Source: JACQHC01 sp035559715 (GTDB lineage: Bacteria; Gemmatimonadota; Gemmatimonadetes; Gemmatimonadales; GWC2-71-9). From it: a stretch of 47,916 nt of DNA. The notes below the pieces were generated by a model, which saw nothing but the letters and a program-made list of their open reading frames with translations, did no database searches and was not told the DNA's origin. The stretch is taken from positions 1 to 47,916 of the forward strand of contig DATMAW010000047.1 of the NCBI GenBank assembly GCA_035559715.1. The letters are read 5' to 3'. Position numbers and translations under genes: made by a program. This document shows, in pieces, positions 8,524 through 16,092 of the stretch. How positions within the stretch are numbered: the stretch's first letter is position 1; every line of letters begins with the position of its first letter.

Positions 8524-9152
8524 ACCTGCTCGCCGGCGGCGCACTGCTCGCGGCCCTCGCCGCTCAACAGGATCCCCGAGGTGTGCTCCGAGAAGCCATG
8601 ATTCGCGTCGCGGTCGAGGACACACTGGCCATCGTGGACGCGCGCTATACAGTAACCGGGGCGGCATCCTTGGACCTGCTGGCACTGCGGCTCGAGGGCC
8701 AACGGGTCGAGGTGCTCGAAGCCATCGTAGGCGTGCGCCCGATTGTTCTCGAAGAACGGCGTACCTCGCAGGTACTCCGCGTCTATCGCCCGCCCGATAG
8801 TGCCGCCATTCGTGTGCTGTACCGTGTGACAGGCCGTCTGGCCCGGATTCCCGTGTTCGTGCCCACGGCGCCCACCAGCCCACCGACCGGCGCGATTCGG
8901 ATTGTCGTGACCGGGGCCCCGGCCGAGCGGCGAACGTCCAGCACACTTCCCCGCTTTTCCCAGCAAACCGACGGCGCCTTGGCCGCCCGCCCGGAGCACC
9001 TGCCCACGGTACTTGCGCTCGTGCGAGACCGCTCCGAACTCCCGGTTCCCGCAGTGTCGGAGTGGATTATCATCGGCATCACCGTCGGCGGTACGGCGCT
9101 CTGGATCCTCCGTCTCCGGCGCGCCCGTCGGACGGCGGTGGAAACCGGCTAG
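8520..9152 (+). CDS. Uncharacterised protein with signal sequence and C-terminal membrane anchor
   Basis: 210 residues from a GTG at 8520 that overlaps the stop of the M28-like gene (GTGA), implying translational coupling. It starts with a signal peptide (NLLAGGALLAALAAQQ) and ends with one transmembrane helix (about residues 183-201, WIIIGITVGGTALWIL) followed by a basic tail (RLRRARR), so most of the protein should face the periplasm and be anchored at its C-terminus. The middle is strand-rich, with alternating valines (VEDTLAIVDARYTVTG, SQVLRVYRPP, IRIVVTG), like a beta-sandwich. I recognise no family. Its position between the peptidase and the symporter suggests an accessory or substrate-capture role. 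Confidence 0.82.
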   Translation: MNLLAGGALLAALAAQQDPRGVLREAMIRVAVEDTLAIVDARYTVTGAASLDLLALRLEGQRVEVLEAIVGVRPIVLEERRTSQVLRVYRPPDSAAIRVLYRVTGRLARIPVFVPTAPTSPPTGAIRIVVTGAPAERRTSSTLPRFSQQTDGALAARPEHLPTVLALVRDRSELPVPAVSEWIIIGITVGGTALWILRLRRARRTAVETG

Positions 9153-9153
9153 C

Positions 9154-10575
9154 ATGGGCGCCACGTTTCTCATCGTCGCGGCGATCTACTTCGCCGCGAT
9201 CGGGGCGATCTCGGCCTGGGGCTACTTCCGCACCAAGACCGAGCTGGATTTCATTGCAGCCGGCCGCAGTATCGGTCCCATCGTGGGCGGTGCAGTGCTC
9301 ACGGCAACGCAGATCAGCGCGGGCACATTCGTTGGAACGGTCGGCCGCCACTACCTCGCCGGCGTGGCCTGGTGGTACATCTGGTTCGGCGTCTGGGCGG
9401 GCTGGTTGGTCTCGGCGTTCTTCGTGGCACCCAAGCTCCGCCGGTTCGGCGCCCTCACCGTACCGGACTATGTGAGCACCCGCTTCGGGAGCAAGGCTGC
9501 GGGAGCGCTCGCCGGCAGCCTGATCGTGATCTCCTACACGATCTACCTCGTCGCACAGTATCAAGCGGCGGGAGAAGTGGCGCTCACCGTCTTCGGCATG
9601 CGCCCGCTCACCGCCATGCTGATCCTCGTGGTGAGTACAGCGTTCTACACACTGCTCGGCGGCGTGCGGAGCAGTTCCTACATTGACTTCCTCCAAACGT
9701 TGATCATGGTGGCCGCGTTGCTGCTCTCGGTCCCGGTGTTGTTGCATTATGCCGGCGGCTTCAGCGCGGCGCGCGGGGCCCTCGAGGCCATTGACCCTCG
9801 CGTGTTGGCGGGATTCTACGGCGTGCGGGAGCTGATCGCCGTGGGCGTGAGTTTCGGTTTCTCGATCTGTGCCGCGCCGTACGAGATGACCCGGTTCTTC
9901 TCCATGCGGGACGAGCGAACGGCGCGTCAGGCCATCTTTGTCGCTATTGGGTTCCAGGTGGTCATCGGCCTCTGCGTACTGGCCATCGGGATGCTGATGC
10001 GAGTCCTCTTCCCCAACCTCCCGTCGCAAGATCTGGCCAGCTCCGTCATGGCCTTCGAGGTCTTGCCGCCGATCCTCGGAGCACTCCTGCTCATCGCCAT
10101 GTTGAGCGCGATCATGTCCACCGTGAACTCGATCCTGCTCGTCGTGGGAGCGGGCATCGCCCACGACCTGTGGGGTAAGCTGCTCCGACCCGCTGCCTCG
10201 CAGGCGCATCTGGTTCTGGTGAACCGCGTGGCCATGTTCCTGCTTGCCCTGGTCCCGATCTGGTTCGCGCTTCAGAAGTACGGAGACGTGCAGGCGGTGG
10301 TCGTGGAGCAGGCCAAGTTCGTTGCGAGCTTCTTCTTCGTTCCGGTGGTGATCGGCCTCAATTGGCGCCGCGGCACAGCGGCCGGCGCCATCGCCGCCAT
10401 GCTGGGCGGGTTCCTCGCCTGCCTGGTATGGGAGTTCACCGGCCAGAGAACGTTCTCACGGCACGGGGTGGATGCAGTGGAGGTCGGCATCCTCACCAGC
10501 GCCGTGCTGTTCTTCGTTGTCTCCCGTTGGAGCAGGCCGGTCCCACAAGAGAACGTCAAGCTCTTCTTCCCATGA
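9154..10575 (+). CDS. Sodium:solute symporter (SSS family)
   Basis: 473 residues. The ATG at 9154 is only 1 nt after the upstream stop. About 13 hydrophobic segments are seen. SSS-family signatures include ELDFIAAGRSIGPIVGG near the N-terminus, TATQISAGTFVGTVG, a long helix with LVAQYQAAGEVAL, the GGVRSSSYIDFLQTLIM region, and AMLSAIMSTVNSILLVVG, which matches the helix that helps form the sodium site. The substrate range of the family (proline, pantothenate, sugars, sialic acid, short carboxylates) cannot be narrowed by eye. Because it is locked between a peptidase-like gene and a serine hydrolase, an amino acid, peptide or acyl-amino-acid product is a reasonable guess. The stop overlaps the next start (ATGA). 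Confidence 0.93.
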   Translation: MGATFLIVAAIYFAAIGAISAWGYFRTKTELDFIAAGRSIGPIVGGAVLTATQISAGTFVGTVGRHYLAGVAWWYIWFGVWAGWLVSAFFVAPKLRRFGALTVPDYVSTRFGSKAAGALAGSLIVISYTIYLVAQYQAAGEVALTVFGMRPLTAMLILVVSTAFYTLLGGVRSSSYIDFLQTLIMVAALLLSVPVLLHYAGGFSAARGALEAIDPRVLAGFYGVRELIAVGVSFGFSICAAPYEMTRFFSMRDERTARQAIFVAIGFQVVIGLCVLAIGMLMRVLFPNLPSQDLASSVMAFEVLPPILGALLLIAMLSAIMSTVNSILLVVGAGIAHDLWGKLLRPAASQAHLVLVNRVAMFLLALVPIWFALQKYGDVQAVVVEQAKFVASFFFVPVVIGLNWRRGTAAGAIAAMLGGFLACLVWEFTGQRTFSRHGVDAVEVGILTSAVLFFVVSRWSRPVPQENVKLFFP

Positions 10576-12083
10576 CCGCACAGAATCTCCGCCGAGCAAT
10601 CCTGGGCAATCCGTTCGTGCTGACGTTCCTGGGCGTTACGAGCCTTGCCGGTCAGAACCGGGAGCAGCGTGCCGACCAGTTTGCCCCGGTCCGCGCCGTC
10701 ATCCGACAAGTCATGGACTCGACCGGCGCTCCCGCCATCGCGGTCGCAGTCGCGCAGCACGGACGGATCATCTGGGAGGAGGGCTTTGGTTGGGCCGACC
10801 GCGAACGTCGCATTCCGGCCACCCAGCACACCATGTTCTCTCTGGCGTCCATCTCCAAGCCGATCACGGCCACCGGCCTAATGCGTCTGGTCGAAGAGGG
10901 CAAAGTGGAGCTGGATGCGCCGGCCAATCGCTACCTGGGATTGGGCACGCTCACGGGACTCGCCGGCGAGGACGACGGAGCCACAGTGCGACGTGTCTTG
11001 AGTCACACGGCCGGCCTGCCGCTGCACTATCGCTTCTACTACGCCGACCTGGACTACCGCGAGCCGACGATGGACGAGACCATCGCGCGGTACGGCGTCC
11101 TGGTGTACCCCCCGGGCGTGGTGTACGAGTACTCCAACCTGGGCTACGGGATCATCGATCACATCATCGAGCGGGTTTCGGGGCTGAGCTACCCGGATTA
11201 CATGCGAACGCGCGTGTTCGCGCCGCTCGGTCTCACACGGACGTCGGTGCACATCGGACCCGGGCTCGAGCCGTACGTGGCGCAGCGCTACGATTCGCGG
11301 CTCCGGCCAATCCCGTACTACGACTTCGACCACGACGGTGGGTCCGCCGTCTATGCCAGCGCCCACGACCTGGTGCGGTTCGGCATGTTCCACCTGAAGG
11401 AGCGTCTCGCCGATCAGCAGCGCATCCTCTTGGATTCCACGATCGACTTGATGCAGCGGAGTCAAACGCCAACGTCGTCCGGCGTGCAATATGGCCTGGG
11501 CTGGCGGAGCCTCGACGAGTTCGGCTGGACGCGAGTGAACCACACGGGTGGAATGCCCGGCGTCGCGACCATCCTGGCGCTATATCCGAGCGAGCGAACG
11601 GCGGCCGTGGTGCTCGCGAACAAGGCGGCTACCCCGGTCGAGCGCGTTCTTCAGGAGATTCTGAGCGTGGTCTTTCCGCCGCGCTACGCCGACTCGCTCC
11701 GCTCCCGCCGAGCCCGGCCCCCGCACCTCCCGTCATCGCCGGCCCTCGCGCCGCCCCCCGATTGGCTCGGTGAATGGAGCGGTACGGTCCGCACGTGGGC
11801 GCGCACGCTGCCGTTCAAGCTCACCGTGCAGGCCGGCGGTGACATCCACGTGAGGCTGGCAAACCAGCTCCCGGCGTTACTCGCCGACGCCCGTTTTTCA
11901 GACGGACTTCTCGTGGGGCGTTTCGCCGGCACCATCCCCACCCCGGACGTCGAGCGCCATCCCCACTCGGTCCTGCTCCAACTCCGGTTGTTCGATGGGA
12001 CGCTCAAGGGTCAGGCCACGGCCCAGACGACGGACGAGCCCGTGTACTTCGCCGTGACGGCGTACGTGGAGCTGAGAAAGTGA
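10572..12083 (+). CDS. Exported SxxK serine hydrolase (beta-lactamase / class C PBP family)
   Basis: 503 residues from the ATG at 10572, which overlaps the symporter stop by 4 nt (ATGA). A hydrophobic N-terminus (residues 8-27) suggests export. The three beta-lactamase/penicillin-binding motifs are present: S93-I-S-K96 (nucleophile and base), Y187-S-N189, and H324-T-G in place of KTG, which is common in class C-like esterases and D-amino peptidases. After the catalytic domain (about 35-380) comes a Pro-rich linker (about 378-396) and a C-terminal beta-rich domain (about 397-503), as in Pab87/ClbP-like or DUF3471-containing hydrolases. Family activities include D-amino peptidase, esterase and cyclic-peptide hydrolysis, so a beta-lactam resistance role should not be assumed. 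Last gene of the operon. Confidence 0.9.
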   Translation: MTAQNLRRAILGNPFVLTFLGVTSLAGQNREQRADQFAPVRAVIRQVMDSTGAPAIAVAVAQHGRIIWEEGFGWADRERRIPATQHTMFSLASISKPITATGLMRLVEEGKVELDAPANRYLGLGTLTGLAGEDDGATVRRVLSHTAGLPLHYRFYYADLDYREPTMDETIARYGVLVYPPGVVYEYSNLGYGIIDHIIERVSGLSYPDYMRTRVFAPLGLTRTSVHIGPGLEPYVAQRYDSRLRPIPYYDFDHDGGSAVYASAHDLVRFGMFHLKERLADQQRILLDSTIDLMQRSQTPTSSGVQYGLGWRSLDEFGWTRVNHTGGMPGVATILALYPSERTAAVVLANKAATPVERVLQEILSVVFPPRYADSLRSRRARPPHLPSSPALAPPPDWLGEWSGTVRTWARTLPFKLTVQAGGDIHVRLANQLPALLADARFSDGLLVGRFAGTIPTPDVERHPHSVLLQLRLFDGTLKGQATAQTTDEPVYFAVTAYVELRK

Positions 12084-12435
12084 CCCACCGGTTCATGCGG
12101 TTTCATGGTTCTCTCGCATCGGCGGACAAGATCTGACCCGTCGCACCCCATCGAGAGGGTACCTTGCCACGCAGTCCCTCCAGCAAGTCATCCACCACAA
12201 GGCCGCTCCGACGTCGCGCGCCCGCCGCGACAAGCGGAGCAACCAGGGCTCCCGATACCGACGGAATTCGCTTGCATTCACCGCCACGATCGAGGAGGCC
12301 GATCCTGCCCCCGCCCGCCGCCCACCTCACGGTACGCCTTAACAACCCGCGGCGAATGAGCCGGCAAAAGGCGGAAGACTGTGCTGCTGCGGAAGTTGTC
12401 CGGGTAGCGGGCTGGTGCGGCCGAGCCCGCATGGC
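12084..12435. other. Intergenic region, no gene supported
   Basis: About 350 nt between the convergent serine hydrolase and the cold-shock gene terminator. Short frames exist on both strands, but their translations are Arg/Pro/Ala-rich with no recognisable motif. The only structure seen is a modest 7-bp inverted repeat (12407-12413 with 12424-12430) without a T-run. I see no RNA gene here. Confidence 0.6.
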
Positions 12436-12470
12436 AAAAACGGCGCCTCTCGAACTACCGAGAGGCGCCG
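12436..12470 (-). terminator. Rho-independent terminator of the rpsU-csp unit
   Basis: A perfect 12-bp GC-rich stem (12441-12452 paired with 12459-12470) with a 6-nt loop. On the minus strand it is followed directly by five T residues. It lies 28 nt beyond the cold-shock gene stop. Confidence 0.93.
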
Positions 12471-12497
12471 TAAGCGCTCAGCTGATACCGCGTGTGG

Positions 12498-12707
12498 TTA
12501 GAGCTTGACCACGTTCTGCGCCGCCGGGCCCTTCTGACCCTGCACGACCTCGAACTCGACGCGATCGCCCTCCGACAACGACTTGAAGCCGTTGGCCTGA
12601 ATGGCGGTGTGATGCACGAAGCAGTCCTTGCCGCCGTCCTGGGGGGTGATGAAGCCAAACCCCTTCGCGTCGTTGAACCACTTCACGGTACCGGTGATGC
12701 GTGCCAT
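12498..12707 (-). CDS. csp: Cold-shock domain protein (CspA family)
   Basis: 69 residues, the normal length for a single cold-shock domain. The RNA-binding motifs are intact: VKWFNDAKGFGFI (RNP1, with KGFGFI) and DCFVHHTAI (RNP2-like, with Cys in place of the usual first Val/Ile). Members are small OB-fold RNA/ssDNA chaperones that melt secondary structure in mRNA at low temperature and during growth. A CAGGAG ribosome site precedes the ATG. It lies 16 nt downstream of rpsU on the same strand and ends in a strong terminator, so the two are probably co-transcribed, a link between a translation factor and an RNA chaperone seen in several phyla. Confidence 0.97.
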   Translation of the reverse strand: MARITGTVKWFNDAKGFGFITPQDGGKDCFVHHTAIQANGFKSLSEGDRVEFEVVQGQKGPAAQNVVKL

Positions 12708-12723
12708 CTGTCGAAACTCCTGA

Positions 12724-12921
12724 CTAATAATGTTCCCGACGGCGTGCGTTCTTCACCTTTCGGCGAGCCGCAGCCTTGTCCTTCCGCCGCCGTTGAGCGC
12801 TTGGGCTCTCGAAGTACCGCTTCTTCTTCATGTCCTGGAACAGGCCGGCCTTGGTCATGCTGCGGCGGAACTTCTTCAGGACATAGTCCAGTCGGTCGTT
12901 CTCGCCCACGAACACTTCCAC
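12724..12921 (-). CDS. rpsU: 30S ribosomal protein S21
   Basis: 65 residues from a GTG at 12921. This start is chosen because an AGAGGAG ribosome site sits 5 nt upstream and because it gives the canonical start EVFVGENDRLDYVLKKFRR. A GTG 24 nt earlier would add a non-conserved stretch. The chain shows the S21 hallmarks: an N-terminal strand, the KKFRRSMTKAG helix, and a strongly basic C-terminal tail (RRRKDKAAARRKVKNARRRE) that wraps 16S rRNA near the anti-Shine-Dalgarno. S21 is a small-subunit protein involved in mRNA engagement. Followed at 16 nt by the cold-shock gene. Confidence 0.97.
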   Translation of the reverse strand: MEVFVGENDRLDYVLKKFRRSMTKAGLFQDMKKKRYFESPSAQRRRKDKAAARRKVKNARRREHY

Positions 12922-12963
12922 AGCCGCTCCTCTTCCCGGGGACACAACCTCCAGAAAACACGA

Positions 12964-12992
12964 AAGGACCTGAGGCGATGGCCCAGGTCCTT
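12964..12992 (-). terminator. Hairpin between tctA and rpsU: terminator or rpsU leader
   Basis: A perfect 9-bp stem (12964-12972 with 12984-12992) and an 11-nt loop. On the minus strand it is followed by TTTCGTGTTTTC, a loose T-rich tail. It lies about 76 nt past the tctA stop and about 43 nt before the rpsU start, so it could end the upstream operon or act as a leader structure for rpsU. The sequence alone does not decide. Confidence 0.6.
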
Positions 12993-13068
12993 ATCACAGT
13001 CTCTGGTAGATAGCTCACGGCACTGCGCCGTGGCCCTTTCGCTCGCCTAGAAGGATCGACTCACGCGC

Positions 13069-14592
13069 TCAGGAAGTCAAGCCCTGGCCTTCACCATCGC
13101 CCGCCACCACGCGCCGTCCGCTCCATCCGAGCACCGCCGGCAGTATCGCGCTGCCGGCCGCCAGAATCCACAGGGCGATGGCAACCGGGCTCGAGAACAG
13201 CACCCCCCAATCCCCCCCGGACAGGGCGAGCGACCGCCGGAGATTGGTCTCGGCAAGCGGCCCCAGGACCAGCCCCAAAATCAGGGGCGCCAGCGGAATG
13301 CCGAGTTTCCGCATGGCGTAGCCGAGCAGGCCGAATCCCGTCATCAAGATGAGATCCAGCACGCTCGAGTTGACCGCGTACACGGCAACGAACGACAACG
13401 CCGCGACGCCCGGAAACAGAGACCAGCGCGGCAGCCTCAGGATCGCCGCGAATACCCCCACCAGCGGAAGGTTGAGGATCAGGAGCAGAAGATTGCCGAT
13501 GTACATGGATGCCGCGAGGCCCCAGAACACCTCGGGGTTGCGGTCCATGAGCAACGGCCCAGGCTTCACGTTGAGACCGAGCAACGCACCCAGCAGCACG
13601 GCCGTCGTACCGCTCCCCGGAATCCCCAGTGTGAGGAGCGGAATCATGGCGCCCGTCGCCGCGGCATTGTTCGCGGCCTCGGGCGCCGCGACGCCACGGA
13701 TGTCACCCTTCCCGAACCTACCCTGCCGATCCACCAGCCTCTGCTCGCTCGTGTACGCCAGGAAGCTCGCGATGGTGCCGCCCGCGCCCGGCAGCACGCC
13801 GATCAAGAATCCGATCGCGCTGCCGCGGATCATACTCCAGCGCGCCACGACAGTCTCCCGCACGCTGTGCATGACCCGGCCCACGCCCGTCACCGGCGGG
13901 CCGGCGCTTGCCGACTCGAGCATGTGGAACACCTCGCTCACAGCGAAGAGGCCGATCGTCACCACCACGAAATCCATCCCGTCGAGCAGCTTGATCTGCC
14001 CGAACGTGTAGCGGGCGACGGAACTGAAGGGGTCGAGACCCACCGTCCCGAGCAGCAGGCCGAGGCCGGTTGATACCGCCGCCTTGCGGGGCGCCTTCCC
14101 CGCGAGGCCGGAAAGCGCCGCGAAGGCGAACACCATGAGGGCAAAGTACTCGGCCGGCCCGAAGCGAATCGCCCAGCGCGCGAGCAACGGCGCCAGCAGG
14201 ATCAGCCCGAAGATGGACAGGGTGCCGCCCACGAACGACGCGATCGCCGCCGTGGCCAGCGCCACGCTTGCTCGCCCCGCGCGGGTCATGGCGTAGCCAT
14301 CGAAGGCCGTCGGTACCGAGGACGCCGTCCCCGGCACATTCAGCAGAATGGTGGAAATGGAGTTGCCGTACTGCGAGCCGTAGTAGATCCCCGCCAGAAG
14401 GATCAGGGCGGATTCCGGCGACATGCGAACCGCGAATGTGATCGGAATCAGTACGGCAATCGCGTTGATCGGACCGATCCCCGGCAACATGCCGACCACG
14501 GTCCCCACCACGACGCCGCCAAAGGCGAGCCCCAGGTTGAGCGGCAGCAGCGCGACACGGAAGCCGTCGAGCAGCGAGCCGACCGCGTCCAT
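13069..14592 (-). CDS. tctA: Tripartite tricarboxylate transporter permease TctA
   Basis: 507 residues from the ATG at 14592, which shares 1 nt with the tctB stop (TGATG). It is the large, roughly 12-helix membrane subunit. Family signatures are clear: GMLPGIGPINAIAVLIP near the N-terminus, GIYYGSQYGNSISTILLNVPG, GVLPGAGGTIASFLAY, and PLLTLGIPGSGTTAVLLG, which echoes the first motif as expected for an internally duplicated fold. TctA conducts substrate across the inner membrane using an ion gradient after delivery by TctC. Length is normal. It is the last gene of tctCBA and lies downstream of a gamma-glutamyltransferase. Confidence 0.96.
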   Translation of the reverse strand: MDAVGSLLDGFRVALLPLNLGLAFGGVVVGTVVGMLPGIGPINAIAVLIPITFAVRMSPESALILLAGIYYGSQYGNSISTILLNVPGTASSVPTAFDGYAMTRAGRASVALATAAIASFVGGTLSIFGLILLAPLLARWAIRFGPAEYFALMVFAFAALSGLAGKAPRKAAVSTGLGLLLGTVGLDPFSSVARYTFGQIKLLDGMDFVVVTIGLFAVSEVFHMLESASAGPPVTGVGRVMHSVRETVVARWSMIRGSAIGFLIGVLPGAGGTIASFLAYTSEQRLVDRQGRFGKGDIRGVAAPEAANNAAATGAMIPLLTLGIPGSGTTAVLLGALLGLNVKPGPLLMDRNPEVFWGLAASMYIGNLLLLILNLPLVGVFAAILRLPRWSLFPGVAALSFVAVYAVNSSVLDLILMTGFGLLGYAMRKLGIPLAPLILGLVLGPLAETNLRRSLALSGGDWGVLFSSPVAIALWILAAGSAILPAVLGWSGRRVVAGDGEGQGLTS

Positions 14593-15044
14593 CAGCTCAC
14601 CAACCCAGCGATCAGCGAGCCTACGGGGAGCGGAAGACCGAGCGCCCAGCCGAACAGTCCGTAGAGCGCAGCGCTGATCACCGTGCCCGCCGTGACGCAG
14701 TGGAGGATCTTCCCTCCGAACACGCGCGCGAGCACGGCGCCCTCGAGGGCTGTAGCCAGGACAAACCCAAGCGGGGAAAGCAGCCAAGCATAGGCGAGGA
14801 AGCTGAGTCCTGCGACGACCGCGCGGGCGCGACCCGCCGCATCAGGCCAGCCAGGTTCCGCTTCGGGTTTGAGGGCCATGAGCAGCCCCCCGCCTGCGAG
14901 CAGGGCCGCCGCGAACAAGGGCAATGCGCTGGGACCCAGGGGATCCGTGAGGAACTCCACCGTGAACGTGCGGGCTTCCACGGCGAGCGCAAGCGCGATC
15001 AGGAGCGCCGCGACCCCGGCGATCCGATCGGATCGAGCTGTCAC
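14592..15044 (-). CDS. tctB: Tripartite tricarboxylate transporter small subunit TctB
   Basis: 150 residues, the usual size of the four-helix TctB subunit. The start is a GTG at 15044 within a GTGA overlap with the tctC stop, so translation is probably coupled. It shows four hydrophobic segments, an early FLTDPLGPSALPLFAAALL (the conserved 'D..GP..fP' loop after the first helix), and a C-terminal pair with SPLGFVLATAL and ALPVGSL-like turns. TctB is poorly conserved and is identified here mainly by size, topology and its place between tctC and tctA. Confidence 0.92.
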   Translation of the reverse strand: MTARSDRIAGVAALLIALALAVEARTFTVEFLTDPLGPSALPLFAAALLAGGGLLMALKPEAEPGWPDAAGRARAVVAGLSFLAYAWLLSPLGFVLATALEGAVLARVFGGKILHCVTAGTVISAALYGLFGWALGLPLPVGSLIAGLVS

Positions 15045-16042
15045 CTGATCAGTCCGATCTCGCGGGACATGGCGCGAAATGCCTCGACCTGCTGCTCGAC
15101 CTCAGCCCGGAACTCGTCACCGGCCACGAAATAGGGCGCCAGTCCATAGCGCCGCCGCGCCTCCATCCACTCCGGCGACTGCGCCACGCGGGTGAGCGCG
15201 TCCACCCACCGAGTGTACGCGGCATCGGAGATGCCACCCGGCGCGTAGAAGCCGCGCCAGGTGATCCAGTCGAGCGGGATGCCCTGCTCGTGCGCCGTGG
15301 GGACCCCCGCGAGCGGCCCCGCCAGGCGTTCGGGCGCGAGAACGGCAATCACTCGGACATTCCCAGCCTCGAACTGCGCCTCGACCTCCGAGGCGTCGCC
15401 ACTCAACAGGTGGATGAACCCACCGAGCAACGCCGTGAGCGCTTCCCCTCCACCGTCGAACGGCACATAGCGGATCCGCCGCGGGTCGAGCCCGGCACGC
15501 TGCGCCAGGAGCAGGATCTTCATGTGATCCTGACCCGCCACCGCGCTGCCGCCGCCACTAATCACGGCGCTGGCGTTGCTACGCCAGGCCGCAATGACGT
15601 CCGCGAGAGTCTGGATCTGCGCGTCCCGCGCCACGGCAAGCACGCCGTATTCAGCGCCGAGCGCGGCAACCCACCGAACGTCGTGCTCAGAGAAACGACC
15701 GTATTGCCGCTGGGCCAGGCGCAGCGTCGTGGACGGGCTCGCCGCAACGATCAGCGCCGAGTCCCTGGCGCGCAGCGTGATCGTGTGCGCAAACGCAACG
15801 CCGCCGCCTGCGCCCGGCATGTTGGTGACACGAACCGACCCCGAAGCCAGTCCCAATCCGTCAAGAGCCGCGCCGACGGCGCGGCACGTGAGGTCCCACC
15901 CTCCACCCGGATTCGCGGGGGCGATGCACTCCCAACCGCGGCGGCCCGGCGGCGCGCCGCACGCCGCGAACGTCACGACGAGGCAACACAAGAGACGAGA
16001 GGCCGTGCAGCAAGAGCCACCGCCAACCATGGTCCGCGTCAT
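15041..16042 (-). CDS. tctC: TctC (Bug-type) solute-binding lipoprotein
   Basis: 333 residues from the ATG at 16042; an ATG 12 nt later is also possible. The signal sequence ends in a lipobox (TFAAC, Cys28), so it is probably a lipoprotein. The mature part follows the TctC/Bug pattern: IAPANPGGGWDLTCR at the ligand pocket, NMPGAGGG, a central SGGGSAVAGQDHMK, and VPFDGGGEAL. Bug proteins are single-ligand binders for carboxylates such as citrate, glutamate, aspartate or aromatic acids, and they feed TctAB. The Asp in PGGGWD normally contacts the carboxylate. It lies 50 nt downstream of the gamma-glutamyltransferase gene, making a released amino acid such as glutamate an attractive but unproven ligand. 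Confidence 0.94.
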   Translation of the reverse strand: MTRTMVGGGSCCTASRLLCCLVVTFAACGAPPGRRGWECIAPANPGGGWDLTCRAVGAALDGLGLASGSVRVTNMPGAGGGVAFAHTITLRARDSALIVAASPSTTLRLAQRQYGRFSEHDVRWVAALGAEYGVLAVARDAQIQTLADVIAAWRSNASAVISGGGSAVAGQDHMKILLLAQRAGLDPRRIRYVPFDGGGEALTALLGGFIHLLSGDASEVEAQFEAGNVRVIAVLAPERLAGPLAGVPTAHEQGIPLDWITWRGFYAPGGISDAAYTRWVDALTRVAQSPEWMEARRRYGLAPYFVAGDEFRAEVEQQVEAFRAMSREIGLIR

Positions 16043-16092
16043 TGAGCGCCCAGCGAAGGCCGACGACCGGAGCGGTGGCACTGAACCGTCGA

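Noticed and set aside
9079..10209. 376-codon minus-strand frame opposite the sodium:solute symporter
   Set aside because: Low-complexity, charged translation with no motif. The symporter on the other strand is clear.
10572..12083. Antibiotic resistance beta-lactamase
   Set aside because: The SxxK/YxN/HTG set with a C-terminal beta domain fits esterase or D-amino peptidase relatives better, and operon context points to nutrient processing.
12103..12508. Short frames on both strands between the serine hydrolase and csp
   Set aside because: No motif, no ribosome site, and Arg/Pro-rich composition. They also run into a terminator hairpin.
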